From positions 186,001 to 250,000 of the forward strand of contig QXEO01000434.1 in the NCBI GenBank assembly GCA_007115705.1: a stretch of DNA of 64,000 nt. The letters run 5' to 3'. Below, in pieces: positions 33,993 to 45,093 of the stretch. The notes under the pieces are model-generated. The model saw only the letters and a program-made list of their open reading frames with translations, was not told the DNA's origin and did no database searches. Each line of letters opens with the position of its first letter. Position 1 is the stretch's first letter. Position numbers and translations under genes: made by a program. The DNA is from Dactylis glomerata (lineage: Eukaryota; Streptophyta; Magnoliopsida; Poales; Poaceae).

Positions 33993-34752
33993 ATGGAGGA
34001 GCAACATTGGCCCCGGTCTCGGATCTACTACGTGGTCATCGAAGAGATGAACTTCACCATCACGGAGACCCTCCGTGCTTCGAGGGTGGAGAAGTGGATC
34101 CGCATGGTCAAGCGCCGGTTCCTCGACGACGCACCGGTCAAGTGCGTGGGCTTGGACTGTGAGTTCACCACTCACGCGCACCCTCAACGTGCCGCCGTCC
34201 TTCAACTCTCGGTGGAGTCCGAGATATTGGTCTTTCAAATTTGCAAGGCCAATGTCGTGCCGCAACTACTCAAGGACTTCTTGAAGGACACCACCATCAA
34301 GTTTTGTGGCACGGCTATCAACAACGATCTACGCATGCTATGGCCATACGGAATTGTTATTCCGTCCGCGTATGATCTTCAACAAGTTGTCCCAAACCCC
34401 ACTAGCAAGCCAATGCCGAGTCTCTATGATTTGTCCAATGCTATTATTGAGACACATCTTGAGAAGAAGAAGAGGGACAACAAGAAGAAGAAGGACAAGA
34501 AGAAGAAGGAGAAGAAGTACAAGAAGAAGGGAGAAGAAGTACAAGAAGAAGGGAGAAGAAGAAGAAGAAGAAGAAGAACAAAAAGATGATGAAGAAGATG
34601 AACTAATTTTTGGTTGGGAAAAAGTTCCATTGAGCATGAACCAACTAAAATATGCTGCTTTAGACGCTCGCCTAGGCTTTGAGATAGCTAGGAGATTCTG
34701 GAAGCTAAAGGGCTACAATAGCAATGTTGATCGTCTTAACCTTAATAATTAG
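33993..34752 (+). pseudogene. WRN-type 3'-5' exonuclease gene in CACTA, frameshifted
   Basis: The protein from ATG 33993 contains a DnaQ-like DEDDy fold. Motif I is VGLDCEFTTH (D55, E57), motif II is AINNDLRMLW (D112), and motif III is LKYAALDARLGFEIARRFW (Tyr and Asp) encoded at about 34640-34705. WRN-like exonucleases degrade DNA 3'-5'. Between motifs II and III lies an inserted linker that is first Lys-rich and then Glu/Arg-rich, coded by an AAG/GAA microsatellite (34455-34590). The first frame ends at 34589 and motif III is in another frame, so one frameshift in the microsatellite breaks the gene unless there is splicing or a sequencing error. It stops after LNN at 34752. Confidence 0.85.
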
Positions 34753-35135
34753 GTGGATGATTATGTATGGAAAAATGTTGGATGAGCAATTGGAAAATGT
34801 ACTTCATTTGAGCCATATTGGATGAGTATGTTTGGAAAAATGTACTCCCTTTGTTTCGGTTAACAAAGTCTATTAATTTTCGAATTTGTGATTTTTCAAG
34901 TATTTTGGCTTTTTTGAATATTTTAATCATCTAAAAATTAATAATTAAATTATATATAAAGAATATTTGAAATTCATTGGTGCTTATTATTCGTAATCAT
35001 TGTTTCTTATTTTGTGAATTTATTTGGAATTTTAAAAAGTAATATTATATATTACCAAAGTGTAAAGGTTAATAGAATTGGTAGCATACTTCTATCAACA
35101 AGTCGCGAGTGCAGTCTTGGAAGCTAGTAGGGAAG

Positions 35136-35205
35136 GAACGGAGAAGTTAAGCGTGCTAAGGGTGGAGCAGTGTGAGGATGGGTGACCGACCGGGAAATGA
35201 GGACC
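35136..35205 (+). repeat. 5S rRNA-derived segment in CACTA element
   Basis: GAAGTTAAGCGTGCT and AGGATGGGTGACC match the A-box and C-box part of plant 5S rRNA with the expected spacing. The flanks are diverged. It is not a functional 5S gene but keeps the internal promoter words. Confidence 0.75.
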
Positions 35206-36738
35206 ACAAGTACTTGTAATTGATTTGAGATATAGAGTGAGAGCTATAAGTATCTAATTTGATATGAGATATGAGAATAGAGAAGATTAGATAATAGAGA
35301 AATAAAGAAATAAAGATAATACAGAAATTCCGAAACAGAAAATACAATTTTATTCCGAATGGACCTTTAGTCCCGGTCCCTGTTACGAACTGGGACCAAA
35401 GGTCCTCCAGCCGCTGCACATGCCCCGGGCCACGTGGAGGACCATTGGTCCCGGCTCGTAAGCAACCGGGACTAAAGGCTGGAGCCTTTAGTCCCGCATG
35501 GTTAGTCTCGGTTGCGGAAACCGGGATTAATGGGCTTTACAAACCGGAATTGAAGGCCTTTTTTCCACCAGTGCCTAAAAACTCAAAAGGGTGCTTTGTT
35601 TTTGGGCACCTATTGGAGATGGTCTAATCGTTAGTTTAAGTACCAAGATTTTGTTGCATGACACTGATTAATTATAGTTTTCCTAAGAGAGCATGCCATA
35701 TCTTTACATTTATTAGACACGTTGACACGCTGATTGATGCTCATCTCCCAAAAGGTCATCGGCTGCATTAAAGATATGTATCATGTGGCGCCAGCAAAGG
35801 AACTAGTATCCACTAAACTTGAATTGATATGATCAAATCAACATGAACTACTTCATTGAGTTGACGAATGATTTGCAAAATAGTATATGTTTATTCCAAA
35901 TTATAAGATCGTTTGGTAGGCTAAAGTCTTTTAACTTGGAACGAAGGCGGTATGTGATTGCCATGTGCTCTTTATGGCAACATCAAGTGCATGAATATCA
36001 ATTGCATGGCTGTTGCACCACATGATATCACCGCAATTAATAAAGTTCATATTTAATCAGGAGAAGATACATGAAATATGATGCAATTCACACAAAAAAC
36101 TATCATGTGTGCCCGAGGTCGTGGAAGGGATGATAGAGCTTAGCCATCGCTAGGTACATATTAGATCGACTACACCACATACTTGATGAACACAACATTT
36201 AGACTAGGACGAATATCTTAGGATTTGGAAGCATTGGGATTTACGACCCTCCTACATTATAGATATCATCATCTTAGAAAAATTATCATAGAGCTAGCTC
36301 AATGATTTGGACTGCCAGTTCGGGTTCTCATCCGGCGATGTAGATTTCATATCGGTATAATTGCCTGGCTAAAGAAACTCCATCGTAATGATCATGGCGA
36401 GTCTTGTTTCTACAGTAAGGAACTTTGTGGCTACACGGATCGATCATTGGAGAAAAAAGTGATTGAGCCATGCAAGAACAAACACGATGATGTGTAAGCT
36501 GTAAAATTATTTTTGATAAAGAAAAGAATGTGGCATTCCTAAACATTATTTCAGTGGTGACGTGCCATTTTCTTAATGATGGTTTCACAGAGGTCCGACC
36601 ACATCTCATTGTTGCATCGTTGACTGAATGGCCGAACCTTGACCTTTCACTTTGTCTGGAAGTTCCCAAAGCTTGTACTCCCTCGCCGCTGCACGGCAAC
36701 GGCCACGACGCGTGACGATCGAGCTTGGGGCCAATTTA

Positions 36739-36875
36739 GGGCCCGATTGGTTTGGAGTTCATTAGTCAAAATCGGGGAGAATATTTACGGACCTCCCATG
36801 CCCACACTAAATTTAATGTTATGGGCGGGTATTTTAAAACCGGGTGGAAATCTGTCAGATGAACCAAGTGGGGCC
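36739..36875. mobile_element. Tourist-like MITE (137 bp)
   Basis: Inverted ends GGGCCCGATTGGTTT and GGCCCCACTTGGTTC (right end in reverse) with TTA duplications (36736-36738, 36876-36878). Array unit 2 near 29655 shows the uninterrupted site GGGGCCATTTAGTGT. Confidence 0.85.
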
Positions 36876-36878
36876 TTA

Positions 36879-37165
36879 GTGTTTTTCTTTCTCTGATCTG
36901 TTTCCATCGGGGCGTGGAGCGGCGACAAAGGCGGAGGCCCGAGGCCAGCTTTCGCGGCCGAAGGCTTGCACATCTTTCGGGAGAGCGACGCGCAGGCGCA
37001 GGCTCTCCACATCCACGGCATAGGATGAACAGAAGGCACAGCGATCAGGTCGAACCGCCGAATCTTATCTGATCGTGCACGTGAAAAATACGGTGCACAC
37101 AGCGTCAGCATATGCGTTGAAGGGAGTGGACGTCATGACATCAGCCAGGAACTAAGGGCGCGATC
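36879..37165 (+). repeat. Segmental tandem array, partial unit 4
   Basis: Carries GGAGCGGCGACAAAGGCGGA, ATCTTTCGGGAGAGCGACG and GACGTCATGACATCAGCC in the same order as the other units, then passes into the ancestral upstream DNA of the B3 gene. Confidence 0.7.
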
Positions 37166-37332
37166 GGTAGCTTGTGAAGAGTCCAACCAGATCTTGGGGA
37201 ATCAAGAGGCTGTTCATTGGATTCCTGTGCTCTCTCATTTTCTTGGCCCCCACACGCGTTAAAGCACCCTCCACACAGGCCCAGCGGATATCACCGATTC
37301 GAGCGTTTCCACGGGGCCAGCCTCTGGGGACG
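37166..37332 (+). promoter_or_regulatory. Displaced 5' flank of the B3 gene
   Basis: Removing element B joins this segment to 57350, so it was the immediate upstream DNA of the B3 transcription unit. I see no clear TATA box; it includes CACACGCGTTAAAGC and ends at the GGACG duplication (37328-37332). Confidence 0.6.
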
Positions 37333-37703
37333 TGATACGTATCCAACGTATCTATAATTTTTGATGCTCCATGCTTGTTTTTACACCATTTGCCTAATAT
37401 TTCGTTACACTTCGTGGCACTTTTATGCATTTTCCGGAACTAACCTACTAACAAGTTGCCACAGTGTCAGTTCCCTATTTTCTGCTGTTTTTGTGTTTCA
37501 GAAGTGATACACAGGAAATATTCTCGAAATTGGACGAAACAAGTTCTTGAAGTCTTATTTTTCCCGGAAGCTTCCAGAGATCCGAAGAGAAGTAGGAGGG
37601 GGGCCACAGGGGCCCCACACACCAGGCTGGCGCGGCCCAGGCCCTGGCCGCGCCGCCATGGTGTGAGGGCACCTGGGTCCACCTCTGACATCGCCCCTTC
37701 GCC

Positions 37704-37710
37704 TATAAAG
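37704..37710 (+). promoter_or_regulatory. TATA box of element B LTR
   Basis: TATAAAG in CGCCTATAAAGACC; repeated in the 3' LTR at 45465. Confidence 0.55.
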
Positions 37711-38257
37711 ACCCCCCGACGGAAAAAACCTAAGTCCCTGATCAATTTTCTAGAACACATCGCGATCCACCGCCGCCGTCGACCCGAAGATCGGGAGGGT
37801 CCAGAAGCTCTTCCCGGCACCCTGCCAGAGAGGGGAATCGCCACCGGAGGTCTTCTTCATCGCCATGCTTGCCTCCGGAGCGATGAGTGAGTAGTCTACC
37901 TTGGACTATGGGTCCATAGCAGTAGCTAGATGGTTGTCTTCTCCACCATGTGCTTCATGTTTAGATCTCATGAGCTGCCCTACATGATTGAGATCACCGT
38001 TATGTAATTCTACATATTTGGATTGTTGGGATCCGATGAATATTGGTGTTATGATTAAGTTGTTGTACTGAATTATATCTTTTGTTATCTCTATGTTGTT
38101 TATGATCTTGCATGCTCTCCGTTGTTAGTAGCTATCTTGGCCGAGTAGTTGCTAGTGACTCCAAGAGGGGGTATTTATGCTCGATAGTGGGTTCATGCCT
38201 CTATTTAACCTGGGGGAGTGACAGAAACCTCTAAGGTTGTAGATGTGTTGTTGCTAC

Positions 38258-40674
38258 TGTAAGGGTAAATTGCCCCTAAGTGTGTTTTTGGTAATTAATG
38301 ACAATCCCTATGGACTAATGTTTTCATTGAGATTTTTATGAAGGAATTGTTCATAGGAATTGCTTGAAGTCCATGTGTTGGATTCAAGGCTTGGATGCCA
38401 TGAAGATAAAGATATATCTTAAGTATTGGCATCAAGATCATTGAATAGAAGAGATGAATCCAATATGATCAAGAAGAAGAAATAAAGATGTTGTTCTTGT
38501 GTAGAACTCAAGTATTCCATGCTCTAGCTTATGTGCTAAGCCAAGGAGTCTCAAGATCTTGAGAGTTTGGTTACATGAGAAGAATTCAAGTTATGGCTCT
38601 ATGTCGAGGTCACGATGGTCTCATGAGTTGAGCCATGGTTGACCAAGACTTAGAGCATGCAATCAAATGAAGAATTCCCTATGCATCTTAAGAGAGATTC
38701 GATAGAGCATGAGTAGATACAAGGTTGACCAAGATGAAGAGAGAATAGTGGAATCAAGTATCTTCCCATGGGCTTACGTCAAAAGAAGGATTCAATATGG
38801 CCCATGGGAGAATGAAATCAAATGATGTTCTTTATCAAGGTTGAGTTGTGAAAGTTCAAGATAAGCATCTCAAGAAGATCATATGTTTGAAGCTTGTCGT
38901 CCATTTGGTTATAATGGACTTGTGAAGATGAGTGTTAACAAAGCTATCCCATAATGGTTTATGGGGGAGCAAATTAAAGTCTTCACGAAGCAACAATGAT
39001 CAAGTGTTGCATTCCGGCTTGATGAGAGCATGAAGCATCATCATCAAGATCAAGCGGGATGCTCAAGGCAAAGGTATGTCCTTGCTAGGTTTTCCTTTTA
39101 CCGGTCTCAAGGTGTTTGTTGGGATACCGGGTTATAGGATAGATAGCCGCACTAACAAGAGGGGCTTTCGGTTGGGTAACTTGATCACATCGACATAGGG
39201 AGCTCAATCCTTTGCATACTTTGCATATGCCTTGTTTGTTGCTTCTTGGTGTTTCTCCATGTGAGGTTCTTGTGCTTGTTGCTAGCTTTCCAACAAGTCC
39301 AAGTTCATCGAAAACGGAATCCAAATGCATCGTCTATTGCGTTTTCGAGTTGAAGAGTTTTACCGGTTCTTCACTTTGGGAGGTTTCACACCTCTCCACA
39401 TTTGGTATTTTTCCTCTTGACTTTTCTTGGTGTTTCTCTGCATAAAGTTGTAGTACTTTTTCTAAGCTTTTCAAAAAGTCCAAGTTTGCTAAAAACGGAG
39501 TTCGGATGCAAAAGTTATCGCGTTTTCCGTTTGAGTGTTTTTGCAGTTTTGCAAATCCGGAGTGAAATCCGGAGCTGCTCCGGGCTGCTCCGGGCTGAGC
39601 AGTGGCCGGGTACTCGCTCCAGAGTATCGGCCGGAGCTGCTCCGGGCTGCTCCGGGATGACCGAAAAATCTCTGTAACGGGCAGTTTTGTTGCCCTATAA
39701 AAGGGGGCTTCTTCCCCAACGGTTAGGTTGGTGTTCTAAAGTGTTCTTGAGCTTTTCTCTCACCTCCATTGTTGCCTCTCTTGAGCTTGCTCCCTCTCTC
39801 TTCCCTCCAATGATTCTTGCATATTTTTGAGGGATTTGGAAGAGGAGATCTAGATCTACAATCTCCACCAACTCATTCCTCCTCTAAGTGAGGGGAACCT
39901 TTGGGATCTAGATCTTGGAGTCATTGGTTGACCTCCACCCTTGTTCTTCCTCTCTAACTCCTCCATAGCATTTGTTGCTTTGGTGGGATTTGAGAGAGAA
40001 GGATTTGAGCACTTTCCCTTGTGTTCTTGCTTTGCATCCTTGCATAGTGTTGAGCTCTCCATTACGATTTGTTCGAGTGAGATACCGTGAGCTCGTTACT
40101 CTTGGAGGGTGACCTCCTAGTTGGCTTGGCGGTTGGTGCCTCGGTGACCTCTTCGTGGAAGATTGTGAAGAGGCCCGGGATTCCCCTTCGTGGGAGTTGT
40201 GAAGTGGTTGTGGAGCTTGCCATCTCCGGAGTGGAGGAAAAGCTAACCATAAGAAGGGGTCCCTAGCTTCGTGGGGGACTCGGAGAAGAAGGTGAGCCTT
40301 CGTGGCGTTCGGGGGCCTTCGTGGTTACCCGCATCTCTCCAACGGTGATTAGCTTACTTTATGTAAGTGAACATCGGGATACATCTTCGTCTCCGCGTGC
40401 CTCGGTTATCTCTATACCCGAGTTTATTTCCTTGTGATAGCCATCGTGCTTAAAGTACTTATATCTTGTTTATCACTTGTGAATTATATCTTGTGCTATC
40501 TTGCTTATATCTAGTTGTTGTTGTTGCACTTAGTTGAGCCTAGCATATTTAGGTCTTGTGCTTGAAGAAAATAAACGTTAGTTTAATTCCGCATTCCTTC
40601 AAGCCAATTCCGTAATTGTTTTTAAAACGCCTATTCACCCCCCCCCCCCCTCTAGGCGACATCTCGTCCTTTCA
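38258..40674 (+). mobile_element. Solo LTR related to element A, diverged subfamily
   Basis: Begins TGTAAGGG and ends CGTCCTTTCA, with a perfect GCTAC duplication (38253-38257, 40675-40679); the empty site is visible in the 3' LTR of B near 46010. It shares the block TTGGTAATTAATGACAATCC, the C run (40638-40650) and much of the 3' half with element A LTRs. Its U3 repeats differ: GCTGCTCCGGGCTG words at about 39570-39655 instead of ATCCGG words. Confidence 0.92.
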
Positions 40675-41390
40675 GCTACTAGGGAGAAAACAACATTCAT
40701 ATGCTCAAGGGCATATGCTTTGTTTACATTACACACTTTGCTTAATGCAATTATCTGTTGTTCGCAACTTAATACTTGTGGAGTTCTCGGATTGATTCGC
40801 CACAAGTGGATTATTAGTCATAGATGCAGTTGGATGGCGGTCTATGTATTTTATTGTAATGCCCAGAGTAAATCTCATAGTAATCTTCTTGACATATCAC
40901 ATTTATCTTTATTCTATCAATTGCCCAACTGTAATTTGTTTACCCAGCATATGTTATTTATCTTATGGAGAGACACCACTAGTGAACTGTGGACCCCGGT
41001 CCTATTTCCATCATATTGCTATCACCTGTTTACTTTATTCGCACTGTTTACTTTACTCGCATACTATCATCACTTTCCACTCGATACGCTCATAACCTTT
41101 GTTTCAAGCAAACCGGTGAGATTGACAACCTCATCACAAGTTGGGAACAAAGTACTAGGTTGTGTTGTGTTCAGGTTCCGCGTTGCAGCTAGCAAGCAAA
41201 GCTTGGACGAGGCGCCATATATAAATTGTCCGAAGCTGTCGCAAACTAGCAAGCATCACCTTCAGTCGTATTGTCTGCTTTTCTCCTGATCGACATAAAC
41301 CTTGGTTTCTTACTGAGGAAAAAACTTGCTGCTATATTCATCAAACCTTAATCTTGGGGTTCCCAACAATCTAGCAATCAAGCCTTTTTC

Positions 41391-41407
41391 TGGCGCCGTT
41401 GCCGGGG
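41391..41407 (+). other. Primer-binding site of element B
   Basis: TGGCGCCGTTGCCGGGG, ten bases after the LTR end, as in element C. Confidence 0.75.
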
Positions 41408-41566
41408 AAGAGTGGAAGACCTCTGCGAGGGGAGTCTTCGCACACACATCCTTTACTTTGTTATTGTTTTGCTTTACTTTATTTATTTTACCTGCATCGT
41501 TTTATATCAAAAACCCAAAAAAAATAGAATCCTTGGTAGTTGTTATTTCTTTACTTTTAGTTCATC

Positions 41567-42160
41567 ATGTCGTTCCCTAAGTACGTTCTGGAGGATCTCT
41601 CAGTAGGTAGTGGTTCAATTATTGGAAAAAGTAACATTGAGGAGTTCTTTAATCACATTAGTATGCATAAAAAAGTTGAGGAAAAGTCTTTGATTGAGCT
41701 AGCTTCTAGTATTGAAGTTGCTTCTGCTTATTTAATTCACATGTTGGAAACTAGGTTTGTTAGTCTTAATCCTTTTACGCAATACATGTTCCTTAAGCTT
41801 CATGAAATTGAAGATCCTGAAAAGAAAGCTTTTATTTTGGAAGCTTTGCGCTTATAATTAAAAGATGTCGTTATTGAAGCTAGAAAAGTTCTTAAACGTT
41901 TTAATAAACTCGGTACACCTATAAAGGTTATTGGTACTAACGATGAAGGAGCCGAAATGCCTATACCTAGCAAGCTCTTGGGATTATGTGAAGCTTTCGA
42001 AAATAATTTTGACTGGATCTGTCCCAAAAATCTTTTTTGTGATTTGAGTGAACCAAAGCGTGATCACAAAGGGTCTTCTAAAACTTATGTGGATGAAATA
42101 CAATGCCTTATTGACAAGACCTCTGCTGTTGATTTTAATGCTTCCTCTGAAAATACTTGA
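41567..42160 (+). pseudogene. Element B ORF (gag position) with an in-frame stop
   Basis: ATG at 41567 opens MSFPKYVLEDLSVGSGS. A TAA at 41855-41857 stops the frame after EALRL, and the same frame continues for 100 codons (LKDVVIEARKVLKRFNKLG, VDEIQCLIDKTSAVDF) to 42160. The predicted protein is mostly helical and charged. No zinc knuckle or enzyme motif is visible. It is unrelated by eye to the ORF of element C despite the shared surroundings. Readthrough cannot be judged; a simple nonsense mutation is more likely. Confidence 0.55.
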
Positions 42161-45093
42161 TTCGCAATTTTCTGCGCCTAACTCAAAGGCGTTAAAGAAA
42201 AGCACTCTTGGGAGATAACCCAATGTTTTATTTTCAGTACTTTTTCTCTTATTTGAGTCTTGGAAGTCATTACTACTGTAATGACCGCTCCTTATCCTTT
42301 TTATTTTGTTTTTGTGTCAAGAGAAGCCTTTAATTCGAGTGAGGTAAAGATTTGGGGATGTTGCTGTCCTGAAACTGTTTTCGGTGCTGCACCATAAAGA
42401 TTCGTGAAAATTCTCTGTATATCTTTTGGACCTGCGATTTCTTTTGCATATGCCCCAGGTTATATCCAAACTTTCATTAGTTGAACACTTTTTGATTTGA
42501 GCAACATAAAACCCATCAAAAATTTGACCTTTGTCAGCTATTCTGTTTTGACAGATTTTTGCCAATATTTGTGTTTGCCGCTTTATCGCTTTCTTTTGAG
42601 TTCTTTTGATCACAGAACTTGTGGGGAAGTTACTACAGTAGTATTTGCTATATATGTGGTGGTTTTGGGTTGAAACCTGAAGCAAAAAGAGGTTGATTAT
42701 ATGTTATGCTACACTAATGTTGCTAATAGATTTGTGTTTAGTTTTGTATGAAGGAAGTTTTCAAGTGTAGGGATTGGAGAATGATGAGATGAGTTGAAGA
42801 ATGGACAAAAGCTTAAGCTTGGGGATGCCCAGCACCCCAAGAAATATCCAAGAAGTACAAGCGTCAAAGCTTGGGGATGCCCCCGAGGCACCCCTTCTTC
42901 ATCGGCAAAAATCAGGTCACCTTTCAAGACACTATATTTTTATTGCTTCATGCACTATATGTTTTTCTTGGAGCGTCAGTTGTTTTAGTTTTCTTAGTTA
43001 GCTTAGTTTTGTTTGCTGCAATAAATGGTTGGACCCCAACAAATTTCCTTTGGAGGAGATGTACTCGTTTTCATTTGCAAAGAACACTCCGTTTTTCATT
43101 CTTACAATTTCACCGAGTGTTCTTCTTTTTCCGCTACTGCTTTTGGTTTTCATTTTCGCGTTGAATTGCGTTCAGACCTTGTCATATCTTTTCATCAAGG
43201 TGTATTTTTGCCTCTGATCTTTATTGGTTTTCATCAAAAGAGGTGTTTTTAAAAAATTTCAAATGGTGTTGGAAAAGAGAAAAAGCTTTATGCAAAATAG
43301 TGGTACAAGAAGGAGCTTGTGTAGACTACGGCTTAGGCTTTTTCATGTGATGCTTGATGTCTTTTTGATGGTATGCTTAGTGGTTTTGCTGTATCATGAC
43401 TTGTCTCAAATAACTGAGATTGCTTAATGAGCCTTTGAAAAAAATCATGCGTTGTTTTTAACTGTATGGAAGCATTATTTTGGTTTTCTCCTTGATGCTT
43501 TATTTGGGTTGACTTGGCGCATGCTCACACATGTTAGACTCTTACAAAGTCGCTAATAGCCTCTATGATCATTTAGTTTTTGACTTTTGATGCCATCTTA
43601 TGCTTCTTTTAATGTCGCTTTGTCGCTTTGCATGATTATGGCCATTATTGCTCTCTTAGTTGGTCGCTCCCAGTCTTTTGCTAGCCCTCGCCTTGTACTG
43701 AGTATGAGCTCTACTCGTGCATCCAACTCCTAAAAGCCAAAGTTTTCCAAAGTGTCCACCATACATACCTACTAGCAATTTGCTATTCCAAGTAAATTTG
43801 ACTTGCTTTTATTTTCTCTTCAAATTAAACTCTTACCAGTGTTATGTGAAATTCGGTCAGTAAAGCTCTCACGAACCGGAAGGCACACTTTACTTTTTCC
43901 TGTTCTTAAAAATTTGACATTGTGGTCTCTTATGTTGAGTTTTTATGCTTGCAAGTTGTAAGTTGGAGACTAGCCCAGCCATGCAATCATGGGCAAGCTT
44001 TCAACATTGCACTTCTTATTTGAGTTGATATCGTGATCTTTTGTTTATGGATGCCCGCGTTGTGAAATGAATTGGGAATCTTGTGGGGATCATGGAGTTA
44101 GTATATGTGTTAGGGAAACGCCGGGCCGCTAATCTAAGCCATGCATAATTCATGGTGGAAATTTGCAGCATACCCATGGTGAACATTCGACGACGCATCT
44201 CACAATAAAAAGCTAAACAAATGGCAAATAAAAGAGATGTTGAGGTGTTCATTGTCTGCTTGTCCTGTCATTTTGATGTGGGCTTGTTCCATGTCATCGG
44301 GCACGGAAGTACCCCATTGGCGGTTCTCAATGATATGCATATATTTACAATGACAAGAGCCTTGCTTGGGACTCTAAGTAAAGTAGCATGAGGTTTGGGT
44401 ACTCGTATTCACGGGACATGAGGTTTTCAACTTATGATTTGTCAAGCATATGCATCATAATTGTTCTCGTATTAACTTTAACCATTCAAGATGCTTATGA
44501 TGGGGGCAATGAGAGCTCAAAGCCGGTAAGTACCATAATTTTTGAAGGTTATAAAACTTGCAATCACTGCTTCCCTCTGCGAAGGGCCTTTCTTCTACTT
44601 TTATGTTGAGTCACCACCTTCTATCTTTATGCACCATTAAGAGAGCATAGTTGTCATTCTTAGTATAATGTGCATTGTCCCAAAGTTTTCATTGATTGAT
44701 TCATATTGTTGGTTTCACTTGTTCTCAAATTATTTGTATTTAGTCGCCCTTTTAAACTTTGAGGTGTCATATGCATTTATGTTTTGCTCTCTTTGAAGGA
44801 CAAGCTGAAAACCATTTGTATGTTTTTCCTTATGATCTGAACACACGTTTGACTTTCATTGTTTCATTTTTATGATCTTTTGTCTGTGTTCATTTTCATG
44901 TTTACAACATGGTTGCTAAGTTTCTATTGTCAATATTATATCTTTCATGCCCATGTTTTAAGTTCTTATGATCCCAGCTCACAAATGCTTACATATATGA
45001 TCAAGATTGTGTAGGTGCATGTCACCTCAAAAATTATTCTTTTGTTATCACTTACCTACTCGAGGACGAGCAGGAGTTAAGCTTGGGGATGCT
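42161..45093 (+). other. Non-coding internal region of element B
   Basis: No supported gene. It starts with CGCCTAACTCAAAGGCGTTA and CTTGGGAGATAACCCAAT, shared with element C. 43780-44560 differs from C. A purine stretch GCTTGGGGATGCT precedes the 3' LTR. Confidence 0.7.

Larger units (their letters stand above)
33456..35573 (+). mobile_element. CACTA transposon carrying a captured exonuclease gene
   Basis: Ends CACTAGTGGAAAAAC and, at the right end in reverse, CACTGGTGGAAAAAA, with a 3-bp duplication CCT (33453-33455, 35574-35576). Subterminal repeats of TAGTCCCGG/CCGGGACTA in both orientations fill 33525-33715 and 35365-35530, as is typical of CACTA ends. There is no TNP1/TNP2-like transposase, so it is non-autonomous. 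The cargo is a DEDD exonuclease gene and a 5S rRNA-like segment. Confidence 0.92.
31620..36735 (+). repeat. Segmental tandem array, unit 3, interrupted
   Basis: 31620-32150 and about 35637-36735 follow the order of units 1 and 2. The 3.5 kb between them holds the AP2/ERF pseudogene block and the CACTA element. Confidence 0.7.
37333..41380 (+). repeat. 5' LTR of element B, split by a solo LTR
   Basis: 37333-38257 and 40680-41380 match the 3' LTR pieces 45094-46385 and 57029-57344. Confidence 0.9.

Noticed and set aside
34338..34637. Minus-strand Ser/Leu-rich frames opposite the exonuclease gene
   Set aside because: They are the reverse reading of the AAG/GAA microsatellite.
34835..34960. Start of a Stowaway element (TACTCCCTTTGTTTCGG)
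   Set aside because: No matching inverted end or second TA could be found nearby.
35136..35205. Functional 5S rRNA gene
   Set aside because: Only the central part matches; both ends are diverged and it lies inside a transposon.
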